DNA of 6,629 nucleotides from JACMLD01 sp040004415 (GCA_040004415.1 JBDUAY010000335.1:1-6629); one strand, 5' to 3'; positions 1 to 5,927 are shown, counted from the stretch's first letter. The notes: a model not told the origin generated them from the sequence alone. Translations and numbers: made by a program.

Positions 1-1330
1 GATCACAAAATTTTATATTCTCGAAACTAATCTCACTGCATGCACCGGTTATTGCTGAATTTACTAACGGAGGCGTAGATAACCGGATATCTTTAAACCG
101 AATATTTTTTACACTTCCGGAACCATTTTTGGATTGCAGAAGCTGGGCTATTGAATAAACATTATCCATTCTGATGTCATCAAAAACGTAGTTGCTGTGC
201 ACGCCTTTTCCATCCGGGTCGGCCCAGAATTCAGCCAATGCAAAAGGAACAACGCAACCGCCTTGCCCGGCATGGACCACATCACAATTACGCATTACCA
301 CATTACGGCTGTTAAATACTTTACGCGGCCAGCCCACCCGCATTATGTTGGAAATACTCGTGGAAAGCACACAATTTTCTATCAAAATATTTTCTACATC
401 CAATCCCGGAATGGCAACAGTATCATCATAAAATCCGGTGTTACCATAGATGGCAAAAATATCATCGGCGCATCTGAAGAAACAATTACGCACAACCGTA
501 TCACCGCAGCCCAACCAATCGATGCCATCCTGGTTGGCATTGGCAACCGTTCCGCCAATCACTTTGATATTGTCGAATAACACATCTTTGCAGCCTTGTA
601 GTTGGATCATCCACGTGCGGCTGCGAACGATCACCGTTATATCTTTTACTGAAAACTTGTTTGCATTATGTGCTGTTATGCCGTGCCAGTTCGGGCGGTG
701 CTGCCATCCTTCATCTGTGTTAGGGTTTTGTGTACTATCGTGAATTACTACCCCCTTGCCGCGTACATGTGCATTGGTGACATCCCAAAAATTGAGGCTC
801 CCATACACCACAGCCCCTTCATCCAGGAAAACTGTTTCATTTGATTTCACATGGATATGTTCATGATAAACGCCTGGCGCATAATAACGAACGCCTTTTT
901 CATTTTTAGCAGGCAACACCGAACGTGACGCATTGCCAAATACAAACATTAAGGGCGCATTTGCGTAATAATCACCGGGCCGTGACACCGCAAGCTTTTC
1001 GGCATGTTCCATGATAAATCGAATACTGTTGCCTTCCACGGTGGGCCTGATGCCATGTCGCGAGGGCAAAATTTCAACACCATTTTTCCAAAAGCCGGGA
1101 ATAAGGGCAGTGATCACAATATCCGCAGGTTTAGCTATATCAAGGTTGGCATAACTGTACGATCCGGCTGCATGATTAACAACTGCGGGGATGCCATTCA
1201 CTGTAATCGAGAAATGCGCCGATATCTCCTGGAAAAACGCGCCCCAAGGATTGCCCCAGGCTTTTTTATGTACGAAGGTATTACCAACGGCAACGCCTGC
1301 AAATGTTTTTAAAACCTGTCGTCTGTTCAC
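1..1330 (-). CDS. Exported beta-helix glycoside hydrolase-like protein (GH28/GH49 type), partial
   Basis: Reading the minus strand from GTG at 1330 gives 443 uninterrupted codons to the window edge; the C-terminus lies outside. The start is fixed by an in-frame TAA at 1343-1345, only four codons upstream; GTG is the only usual start codon before residue 100. The protein begins MNRRQVLKTFAGVAVG, a twin-arginine (Tat) type signal. Residues ~35-125 look like an N-terminal beta-sandwich. From ~145 on it shows beta-helix coils (repeated patterns such as VxNIxIENC, VVMRNCDVVH, VKNIRFKDIRL). The GH28-like acidic core is present: NQDGID with D268, and CADD with D289/D290, at the same 21/22-residue spacing as the three catalytic Asp of fungal polygalacturonases. 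The GHG histidine motif is absent: the expected place reads STSISNIMRVGW. Probable role: inverting hydrolysis of a plant or microbial polysaccharide outside the cytoplasm; substrate unknown. A GH49-like enzyme or a non-catalytic relative is possible. Confidence 0.85.
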   Translation of the reverse strand, partial: MNRRQVLKTFAGVAVGNTFVHKKAWGNPWGAFFQEISAHFSITVNGIPAVVNHAAGSYSYANLDIAKPADIVITALIPGFWKNGVEILPSRHGIRPTVEGNSIRFIMEHAEKLAVSRPGDYYANAPLMFVFGNASRSVLPAKNEKGVRYYAPGVYHEHIHVKSNETVFLDEGAVVYGSLNFWDVTNAHVRGKGVVIHDSTQNPNTDEGWQHRPNWHGITAHNANKFSVKDITVIVRSRTWMIQLQGCKDVLFDNIKVIGGTVANANQDGIDWLGCGDTVVRNCFFRCADDIFAIYGNTGFYDDTVAIPGLDVENILIENCVLSTSISNIMRVGWPRKVFNSRNVVMRNCDVVHAGQGGCVVPFALAEFWADPDGKGVHSNYVFDDIRMDNVYSIAQLLQSKNGSGSVKNIRFKDIRLSTPPLVNSAITGACSEISFENIKFCD

Positions 1331-1411
1331 GTTATTTCTCGTTTATATTGAATGCTCTTTTGCCTGGAAAATTTCTGTTACCAGTTTGCTTTAGCATTAC
1401 CGAAATTAAAC

Positions 1412-1443
1412 CAAAAGATAAAATGAAAACGTGAAAGTTACAA
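1412..1443 (-). promoter_or_regulatory. Possible Bacteroidota promoter for the beta-helix enzyme
   Basis: On the minus strand a TTG (1443-1441) is followed after 20 bases by TATCTTTT (1420-1413), a one-mismatch version of the TAnnTTTG -7 box, with a G directly after. Spacing suits the sigma-ABfr -33/-7 arrangement. It would give a 5' leader of about 75 nt before the GTG start at 1330. The match is imperfect and the surroundings are AT-rich, so chance is a real alternative. Confidence 0.3.
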
Positions 1444-1565
1444 TCGGATTCAGTCAAAAGGCGTTTACATAACTTTTCAACCCGCGAGGAGAAAGGCTTT
1501 GAATAATATTTATCAACTAAAAGGAATGATACTCATCTTTCCCTGTTCTTCTTCTCAACGCCTTT

Positions 1566-2087
1566 TTAACTGTGAATGTTAAATAAAAGCTTCGCCTTTT
1601 TTAAGTCTATTAATTTGTTCTGCGAAACTTCTAAGAAATATCTTGTCTGCCATTGTTGCGTTTTCTGTGCTTGTTTATTTGTTGGCAAGTCCCAGGTTGG
1701 ATACACCCTGATTCCCCGTTTGCCATCCCGTGTTTTGTCTGATAAAATTTTGTGGTTGTACAAAACAGATTTTGTAAAAATGAAAAGTCCAAATTGATTT
1801 TGTTGTCTTGCCGCAATTAAGTAAAAGTCAATATCGTCCGAAATGTCAAATGGTTGCGTAGTTGCTTTTTCGTTACGTTTCCAAATTGTTACAAATTGTC
1901 CAATTTTTGTTGGGGTAATTTTCGCTTTACGAAATTTTACATGTTGTCTGTCAAGTGTAAAACTACAAGCTGCATATTCCTGGCTTTCTTCTTCTGTTTC
2001 AAAATTGGAGAAGTCAAGCCCGCAAGCTTGAAAAACTAATTTTTTTATTTGGTCAAGGTCTGGATAAATATTTGTAGAAATTGTCAA
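1566..2087 (-). CDS. MepB family protein
   Basis: A 173-residue protein that I recognise as a full-length MepB-family member (family named after the third gene of the Staphylococcus aureus mepRAB operon; biochemical function unknown). Family hallmarks are all present in order: ESQEYAACSF (34-43), the core KFRKAKITPTKIGQFVTIWK (51-70), QPFDISDDIDF (78-88), FGLFIFTKSVL (99-109), GKRGIRVYPTWD (122-133) and NKQAQKTQQWQ (137-147). No signal peptide or membrane segment is visible, so it should be cytoplasmic. The start is TTG at 2087: an in-frame TAA lies three codons upstream (2094-2096) and there is no ATG in the N-terminal part, so TTG is the best choice and gives a normal family length. No mepR-like regulator or MATE efflux pump lies next to it here, so a role in drug export cannot be assumed. 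The gene is AT-richer than its neighbours, which with the degraded DNA upstream suggests acquisition by transfer. Confidence 0.9.
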   Translation of the reverse strand: MTISTNIYPDLDQIKKLVFQACGLDFSNFETEEESQEYAACSFTLDRQHVKFRKAKITPTKIGQFVTIWKRNEKATTQPFDISDDIDFYLIAARQQNQFGLFIFTKSVLYNHKILSDKTRDGKRGIRVYPTWDLPTNKQAQKTQQWQTRYFLEVSQNKLIDLKKAKLLFNIHS

Positions 2088-2152
2088 TGCGTTTTAAAAT
2101 TAATTTACGGCCTTGGTCGCCTTTGTTTCTTGTCCTGCTTTGAATTAACGGA

Positions 2153-2470
2153 ATGTCATCACAGAATTACCGCCAAAGTTGGCCTGCTTATGCTGGTGTG
2201 GCATTTGAAAAACGTTTGGCCACTGAACCCGGCAAGAAACAGAATTATGTCTGCTTAACTGATCATTATTTTGCAATGGTCGCCCGATAGTCACTGCTAA
2301 TTAAAGATACGCCGGTTGTTTCAACTCTGGCCAGCCTGGCAGCAAGCAACCGGTTGATGGGCGTAGTTCCTAATCAACTCGCCGGTTTGGAATATAGATG
2401 TGTAAAAAGAAAAATGTCTTTTACAATGTTCAGCGGCGGAACTGAAAAAGACTTTTCGATTATTGTTTGA
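2153..2470 (+). pseudogene. Possible decayed gene, one in-frame stop, unidentified
   Basis: From ATG at 2153 the frame reads 45 codons to TAG (2288-2290) and then continues in the same frame for 59 more codons to TGA (2468-2470). Both halves have protein-like composition. The second half, around TPVVSTLASLAASNRLMGVV, faintly recalls the C-terminal substrate-binding part of LysR-type regulators, and DHYFAMVAR before the stop would fit the same idea with an internal deletion, but this is only resemblance by eye. No start region or helix-turn-helix is present, so the 5' part would be lost. The opposite strand over 2266-2487 also shows a protein-like frame with a single TGA (2374-2376), ending TAA at 2266-2268, so the true coding strand of the relic is uncertain. 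It may be only chance open frames. Confidence 0.27.
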
Positions 2471-2483
2471 AGTTCATTTTCAT

Positions 2484-2606
2484 TCAATCAATAGCTAATA
2501 TCAGTGCTTTAATATTGCCGGTAGTCAACTCAGTATCGCGTTCAGGTAATTTTCTTTTAGCTTCAAATACTTTTTGTTGATAGGTGATGGAGTACGCATT
2601 CAGCAT
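2484..2606 (-). CDS. Possible 40-residue ORF or gene fragment
   Basis: ATG at 2606 to TGA at 2484 encodes a 40-residue peptide starting MLNAYSITYQQKVFEAKRKL and ending with KALILAID. Composition is that of a soluble, charged, helical protein. I do not recognise it. A second open frame begins almost at its end in another register (LNENELQTIIEKSF, minus strand from 2487), so the two could be halves of one frameshifted gene reading leftward. No Shine-Dalgarno sequence is seen, though that is normal for this phylum. It may be a relic belonging to the surrounding decayed stretch, or a chance ORF. Confidence 0.2.
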   Translation of the reverse strand: MLNAYSITYQQKVFEAKRKLPERDTELTTGNIKALILAID

Positions 2607-2710
2607 CTTTGCTTTGTCCGTTTTTCCGATTACGCATGCTCAGCGATTCATAGACGGATTTTTTCTAAAAAAGGGGGGAAAAATGAGGTGTTTTTTAAAG
2701 CCCTGGAATC

Positions 2711-2747
2711 AAAAAAGCCCGTAAACAGTGGGTTTGCGGGCTTTTTT
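2711..2747 (-). terminator. Intrinsic terminator of ssrA
   Basis: A strong hairpin: GCCCG (2721-2717 region) pairs with CGGGC across an inner AAAC/GTTT stem and a five-base loop, flanked by A6 on one side and T6 on the other. On the minus strand it lies about 35 bases after the ssrA 3' end and ends in a T run, as expected for a Rho-independent terminator. The symmetry of the A and T tracts means it could work in both directions. Confidence 0.85.
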
Positions 2748-2781
2748 CTTACTGCACTTTACTGCAGAAAATTAATTTTAG

Positions 2782-3152
2782 TGGAGCTGGGCGGACTCGA
2801 ACCGCCGTCCAAACATATTCGCCGAAAGCTTTCTACATGCTTATTTCCTTATTATTTGTCGGCGCTGCACAGGAAAAGAACAAACCAATGCAGTACTTAG
2901 CTGGATAGTCTTAAGCAACCGTCACAGCCTCCGGTTGCAGCATCCTGTTTTTTTTTTAGTCGGCGGCGGAGCTTGGTAACAGGTGAACCTGCTCATGCGG
3001 CCCTAATGACTACTTAATCACTGATTAGGCAGCCATGGCATACTGAGTATTGCCATTTGAAGTTTGTGCGTTCAAGATTAAAGTGCTGATCACACAATGC
3101 ACTGCATGCTTACACTCTCAAAGATCTATGCTGTCAAAACCAATACAGCCCC
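2782..3152 (-). ncRNA. ssrA: tmRNA (transfer-messenger RNA)
   Basis: The 5' end GGGGCTGTATTGGTTTTGAC (from 3152) and the 3' end GGCGGTTCGAGTCCGCC plus CAGCTCCA (2806-2782) are the canonical tRNA-like halves of tmRNA. GGGGCUG pairs with CAGCUCC to form a 7-bp acceptor stem with one G-U pair, followed by a discriminator A. The next bases are CTA, so the terminal CCA is not encoded and must be added. Length of 371 nt is normal for a one-piece tmRNA. The RNA acts with SmpB to rescue stalled ribosomes, adding a degradation tag to the unfinished protein. The tag frame lies at 3069-3025. An A10 run (T10 on the plus strand, 2948-2957) lies in the linker region between tag and 3' end. The gene stands alone with its own terminator. 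Confidence 0.97.
3025..3069 (-). other. tmRNA proteolysis-tag reading frame
   Basis: Within ssrA, the frame starting at a likely GCA resume codon (3069) reads AQTSNGNTQYAMAA and then TAA (3027-3025). The ending YAMAA matches the hydrophobic C-terminal degron recognised by ClpXP-type proteases. A second in-frame stop (TAG, 3012-3010) follows four codons later. The stop codon sits in a perfect palindrome TAATCA-G-TGATTA (3015-3027), which probably forms the stem that holds the tag stop codon in most tmRNAs. The exact resume codon is inferred, not proven; the last nine residues are secure. Confidence 0.8.
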
Positions 3153-3299
3153 AATTGTGGAGCGCGAATTTACGAAACTAAAAGGAATTGGGAATTTGTA
3201 ATTTGGGTTAAGTTTTTAGTGTAATATATCATGATGTGCCTACCTGGTAATATTGCAAGAAATCCAGCGCTGAAAAAGACCTTTTGCAGTGTACAAGAG

Positions 3300-3314
3300 G
3301 CTCCGCTGGAGCTT
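3300..3314. repeat. Short palindromic repeat, copy 1
   Basis: GCTCCGCTGGAGCT forms a 5-bp stem (GCTCC/GGAGC) with a three-base loop. An inverted copy lies after the MutS-like gene at 5332-5346, and the similarity extends a few bases on one side (pattern ACAnGAnGCTCCGCTGGAGCT). Copies on both sides of one gene suggest a dispersed, REP-like element rather than a gene-specific site; number of genomic copies unknown. Confidence 0.5.
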
Positions 3315-3400
3315 TCCAGCAATTGCATGTGTTTTCTATAAACAGTGTGCTCCAGCCGGACCAACAAATTCCTAATTCCATAATTACGTAGTTTCGCGCC

Positions 3401-5206
3401 ATGAATCACAGAAGTTTTCCGGCGACTGAATACCAAGCACACATAGATGAACTGGAGGCACAACTTAGCCTGCTTAAAAAAAGAAAAAATCGCATTTCAT
3501 GGTTACGGCTCGCGGTAATTGTTTTGGTGGCGGCAGACGTTTGGTATGTTTATCGCGCCAGCGTATTATTCACCATCGTGATTGCCGCATTGCTGATAGC
3601 CGCTTTTGTACGGTTAATCATACTGGCAGCAAACAATAGTACTGCAATTGAAAATACCAAAAGACTTATCATTATTATTAAGAATGAGATTGCCGTTGCA
3701 GGCGGCGTATACACGCAACTGCCCAATGGCGCTGATTTCCTTTATCCCACACATAACTACGCCAACGATCTGGATATATTCGGCAGGGCATCTGTATACC
3801 AGTACATCAACAGAACACATTCTCAGCAGGGCAATACAATACTGGCCAACTGGCTATTGCAGCCCTCCGCCATGGAAGTAATTGCTGACAGGCAAGCTGC
3901 GGTAAAAGAACTGGCACCCCAGTACAAATGGCGGCAGCAACTGGAAGCCTACGGCATGGAAGAACCGGTTACGATTGCGACTGAAAAAAAAGTGGTTGAA
4001 TGGGTACAGCAGGAAAATAAATTCAGCGATAAAATTGGATGGAAAATTCTTAGGTGGATGTACCCCATCATTACCCTTACATTGGTTGTATTATATGCTG
4101 CCGATATGTTAGAAACGAAATGGTTTACGGCTGCCTATATTATTGCACTGGGCGTATCTGGCGTTATAAAGAAAATGATTTTTCCTCAATACAACATGCT
4201 GGATAAAATAGTGCCGGAAGTAGATGCGCTTTTTAAAAGTGCCCAGTGTATAGAATCAAATCCTTTTCATAACAATTACCTCGTGCAGCTGCAGCAATAC
4301 TTTCTTAGCAATGGTATCCGTTCTTCTGTCGCTATCAAAAAATTAAAAAGCATACTGGATAATTTTGATGCCAGCCTGAATTTGTTACTCGCCATCATTT
4401 TAAACCCTTTATTGTTATGGGATCTTCAACTCGTTTTTCAACTGGAGAAATGGAGAACAGATAATAAAACAAAGACGCTTCATTGGTTTGCAGCACTGGG
4501 AGAGATGGAAGCAGTATCAACTATTGCCAACCTTCATTTCAATCATCCTGCGTGGATTTTTCCTGAATTTGATAACATGCAGCACGGCACTTTCCAGGCA
4601 AGAGACATGGGACATCCATTGATACCGGAAAATAAAATGGTGTACAATAGTTTTTCAACGCATGGCAACGCGCAGGTGGCATTGATTACTGGTTCTAATA
4701 TGGCCGGCAAAAGTACTTTTTTGAGAAGCACTGCAGTAAATATTGTACTGGCGATGATGGGGGCGCCGGTATGTGCAAAGGAAATGAAACTCTCGCCCAT
4801 GCGTGTTATCAGCAGCATGCGGGTAGCAGACAACCTGGAAGAAAGTACGTCTACTTTTTATGCGGAACTGAAAAAATTAAAATCGATTATTGAATGCGTG
4901 AATAACCACGAAAAAGTTTTTGTGCTGCTCGATGAAATATTGCGGGGCACCAATTCACTTGATCGTCATACCGGTTCAAAAGCATTGATAAAACAATTGA
5001 TCAATAAAAATGCAGTCGCCATGCTGGCTACACACGATGTAGAATTGGCGCAGTTGCAAAACGATTACCCTGCCAATATTCATAATTATCATTTTGACGC
5101 GCAGATAGCCAATGAAGAATTGTATTTCGACTACAAACTAAAAGAGGGCATTTGTAAAAGTATCAACGCTTCCATATTGATGAAAAAGATTGGGATTGAG
5201 CTGTAG
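3401..5206 (+). CDS. Membrane-anchored MutS-family ATPase
   Basis: A 601-residue protein whose C-terminal ~190 residues form a MutS-type (domain V) ABC ATPase: Walker A GSNMAGKST (431-439), the STF-x-x-E motif (484-489) and Walker B with DEILRGTN (D511, E512), where classical MutS has DELGRGT; the switch histidine is H545 in LATHD. Residues ~110-345 resemble the MutS core/lever region (DLDIFG at 123-128). The N-terminal mismatch-reading domain is missing. Hydrophobic segments at ~34-52, ~54-76, ~219-237 and ~241-257 look membrane-spanning; 326-346 is hydrophobic but may be a buried core helix. A charged coiled-coil-like stretch (15-32) precedes the first. Similar proteins occur widely in Bacteroidota and are annotated only as MutS-related; I infer an ATP-driven membrane-linked role, possibly on DNA, not canonical mismatch repair. 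ATG at 3401 suits the reading frame; no Shine-Dalgarno is seen. It stands alone between ssrA (divergent) and the Fe-S carrier gene (convergent). Confidence 0.9.
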   Translation: MNHRSFPATEYQAHIDELEAQLSLLKKRKNRISWLRLAVIVLVAADVWYVYRASVLFTIVIAALLIAAFVRLIILAANNSTAIENTKRLIIIIKNEIAVAGGVYTQLPNGADFLYPTHNYANDLDIFGRASVYQYINRTHSQQGNTILANWLLQPSAMEVIADRQAAVKELAPQYKWRQQLEAYGMEEPVTIATEKKVVEWVQQENKFSDKIGWKILRWMYPIITLTLVVLYAADMLETKWFTAAYIIALGVSGVIKKMIFPQYNMLDKIVPEVDALFKSAQCIESNPFHNNYLVQLQQYFLSNGIRSSVAIKKLKSILDNFDASLNLLLAIILNPLLLWDLQLVFQLEKWRTDNKTKTLHWFAALGEMEAVSTIANLHFNHPAWIFPEFDNMQHGTFQARDMGHPLIPENKMVYNSFSTHGNAQVALITGSNMAGKSTFLRSTAVNIVLAMMGAPVCAKEMKLSPMRVISSMRVADNLEESTSTFYAELKKLKSIIECVNNHEKVFVLLDEILRGTNSLDRHTGSKALIKQLINKNAVAMLATHDVELAQLQNDYPANIHNYHFDAQIANEELYFDYKLKEGICKSINASILMKKIGIEL

Positions 5207-5282
5207 TTTTATGGAATGTGGGATGAGCGATTCGGAATTTGTGGACCAATACCAAATACCATGTTGTTTAGTTAAGAATCTT

Positions 5283-5298
5283 TGCTCTGGTAAGAGCA
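5283..5298. other. Small hairpin after the MutS-like gene
   Basis: TGCTCT and AGAGCA form a perfect 6-bp stem around a GGTA loop, about 75 bases after the stop codon of the MutS-like gene. It is not followed by a run of T, so it is at best a weak terminator or an mRNA 3'-end stabiliser. Confidence 0.3.
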
Positions 5299-5331
5299 TC
5301 CTGTTTGTAGCAAATAATTAAAATAGCAAAC

Positions 5332-5346
5332 AGCTCCAGCGGAGCT
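5332..5346. repeat. Short palindromic repeat, copy 2 (inverted)
   Basis: AGCTCCAGCGGAGCT is a perfect 6-bp stem with a three-base loop and is the reverse complement of the copy at 3300-3314. It sits between two convergent genes. On the minus strand the hairpin is followed by a T-rich stretch (GTTTGCTATTTT), so it could act as a weak terminator for the Fe-S carrier gene, about 50 bases after its stop codon. Confidence 0.55.
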
Positions 5347-5396
5347 TCCTGTGCTGTTAGGGCGTTACATCAATCATTCTGCCAACCAATGCCTGG

Positions 5397-5741
5397 CTAC
5401 ACCGCAAAGCTCGTTCCGCAGCCGCATGTTTTACTGGCATTGGGATTTGAAAAAGTAAACCCGCGCGCATTTAAACCATTCTGCCAGTCAACTTCCATGC
5501 CCAGCAAATAAATACCGTGCCCGGGGTTCATGATATAGGTTAAACCTGATGTTTCAAAGGTTTCATCGGCAGCATGCTTTTCATCAAAGCCCAATATATA
5601 GGTCATGCCTGAACACCCACCGCCTTTAACGCCAATGCGCAATGCTTTGGAATGATCAAAATCATCTGCCGTCATCAATCTTTTTATTTCTGTTACCGCC
5701 CTTTCAGTAAGACTTACGGGCGCCACTGCAACTGCTTCCAT
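5397..5741 (-). CDS. A-type iron-sulfur cluster carrier (HesB/IscA/ErpA family)
   Basis: A 114-residue protein of normal family length. The three conserved cluster-binding cysteines are present: C43 in GGGCSGMTY and C106/C108 in the C-terminal CGCGTSF motif. The family start SLTERAVTEIKRL and the stretch GHGIYLLGMEVDW before the end (74-86; family members commonly have a Y-L-x-G-x-x-x-D-[WY] pattern here) also fit. These proteins receive Fe-S clusters from the ISC or SUF scaffold and hand them to target enzymes in the cytoplasm. No sufBCD or iscS/iscU genes lie beside it here, so which system it serves cannot be read from context, and I give no gene symbol. The start ATG at 5741 is preceded by GGAAG at a fitting distance, an unusually clear ribosome-binding sequence for this phylum. 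It is transcribed away from the gene at 5928. Confidence 0.95.
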   Translation of the reverse strand: MEAVAVAPVSLTERAVTEIKRLMTADDFDHSKALRIGVKGGGCSGMTYILGFDEKHAADETFETSGLTYIMNPGHGIYLLGMEVDWQNGLNARGFTFSNPNASKTCGCGTSFAV

Positions 5742-5818
5742 ATCTTCCAGGATTTACTAATTATTGAATACCAATTTTCGCTAATAAAAGAGCCTCAAAT
5801 ATTTAGCGCCGATTTGTA

Positions 5819-5826
5819 CAAAAATA
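5819..5826 (-). promoter_or_regulatory. Possible -7 box for the Fe-S carrier gene
   Basis: TATTTTTG on the minus strand matches TAnnTTTG perfectly and would give a leader of about 70 nt. No convincing TTG -33 element is seen at the right distance, and the region is AT-rich, so confidence is low. Confidence 0.28.
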
Positions 5827-5898
5827 ACAACAAATCTGGCATTATATAGTTTATAGCTTTTCCAAAGAAGATTAAAGCGCTGGTTTTGGGCGCTGCAT

Positions 5899-5906
5899 TA
5901 CATTTG
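5899..5906 (+). promoter_or_regulatory. -7 promoter box for the gene at 5928
   Basis: TACATTTG is a perfect TAnnTTTG box 21 bases before the ATG, which would leave a very short leader of about 15 nt. The -33 element is poor: a TTTTG lies too close (5884-5888) and only CTGG-like bases stand at the usual spacing. Confidence 0.42.
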
Positions 5907-5927
5907 TAACTCAATAAATACTGAATA

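Larger units (their letters stand above)
2088..2710. other. Stretch without an intact gene; probable gene remnants
   Basis: About 620 bases between the MepB-type gene and the ssrA terminator carry no complete gene of normal size. Protein-like frames broken by single stops occur on the plus strand (2153-2470) and the minus strand (2266-2487), and a 40-codon ORF lies at 2484-2606 on the minus strand. A 7-base inverted repeat (CCGGTTG near 2313, CAACCGG near 2347) lies in the middle but has no terminator-like T tract. I see no tRNA, no IS ends and no repeat array here. Confidence 0.5.

Noticed and set aside
192..1394. Several plus-strand ORFs of 67-127 codons
   Set aside because: They lie opposite the continuous 443-codon minus-strand frame, which has clear beta-helix repeats, family motifs and a Tat signal; the plus-strand peptides show no family features.
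1456..1566. 10-base inverted repeat AAAAGGCGTT / AACGCCTTTT about 90 bases apart
   Set aside because: The arms are too far apart for a terminator and one arm overlaps the stop codon of the MepB gene; no transposon features lie between them. Probably chance.
1576..2258. ORFs overlapping the MepB gene in other frames, including one starting at 2049 on the plus strand
   Set aside because: The MepB frame is recognised across its full length; the others are low-complexity, Phe/Cys/Leu-rich shadows.
2790..2806. A tRNA gene suggested by GGTTCGAGTCC
   Set aside because: This T-arm belongs to the tRNA-like domain of tmRNA; the matching 5' half lies 340 bases away and no anticodon arm exists.
2574..2900. 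108-codon plus-strand ORF
   Set aside because: It runs through the ssrA terminator and the antisense of the tmRNA 3' end; the VELGGLEPPSKH part is simply translated tmRNA antisense, a well-known annotation artefact.
3170..3463. 97-codon minus-strand ORF over the region before the MutS-like gene
   Set aside because: It overlaps the start of a well-supported gene, spans a repeat, and the peptide resembles no family.
4543..4833. 96-codon minus-strand ORF
   Set aside because: It is antisense to the Walker A region of the MutS-type ATPase and reflects codon use of that gene.
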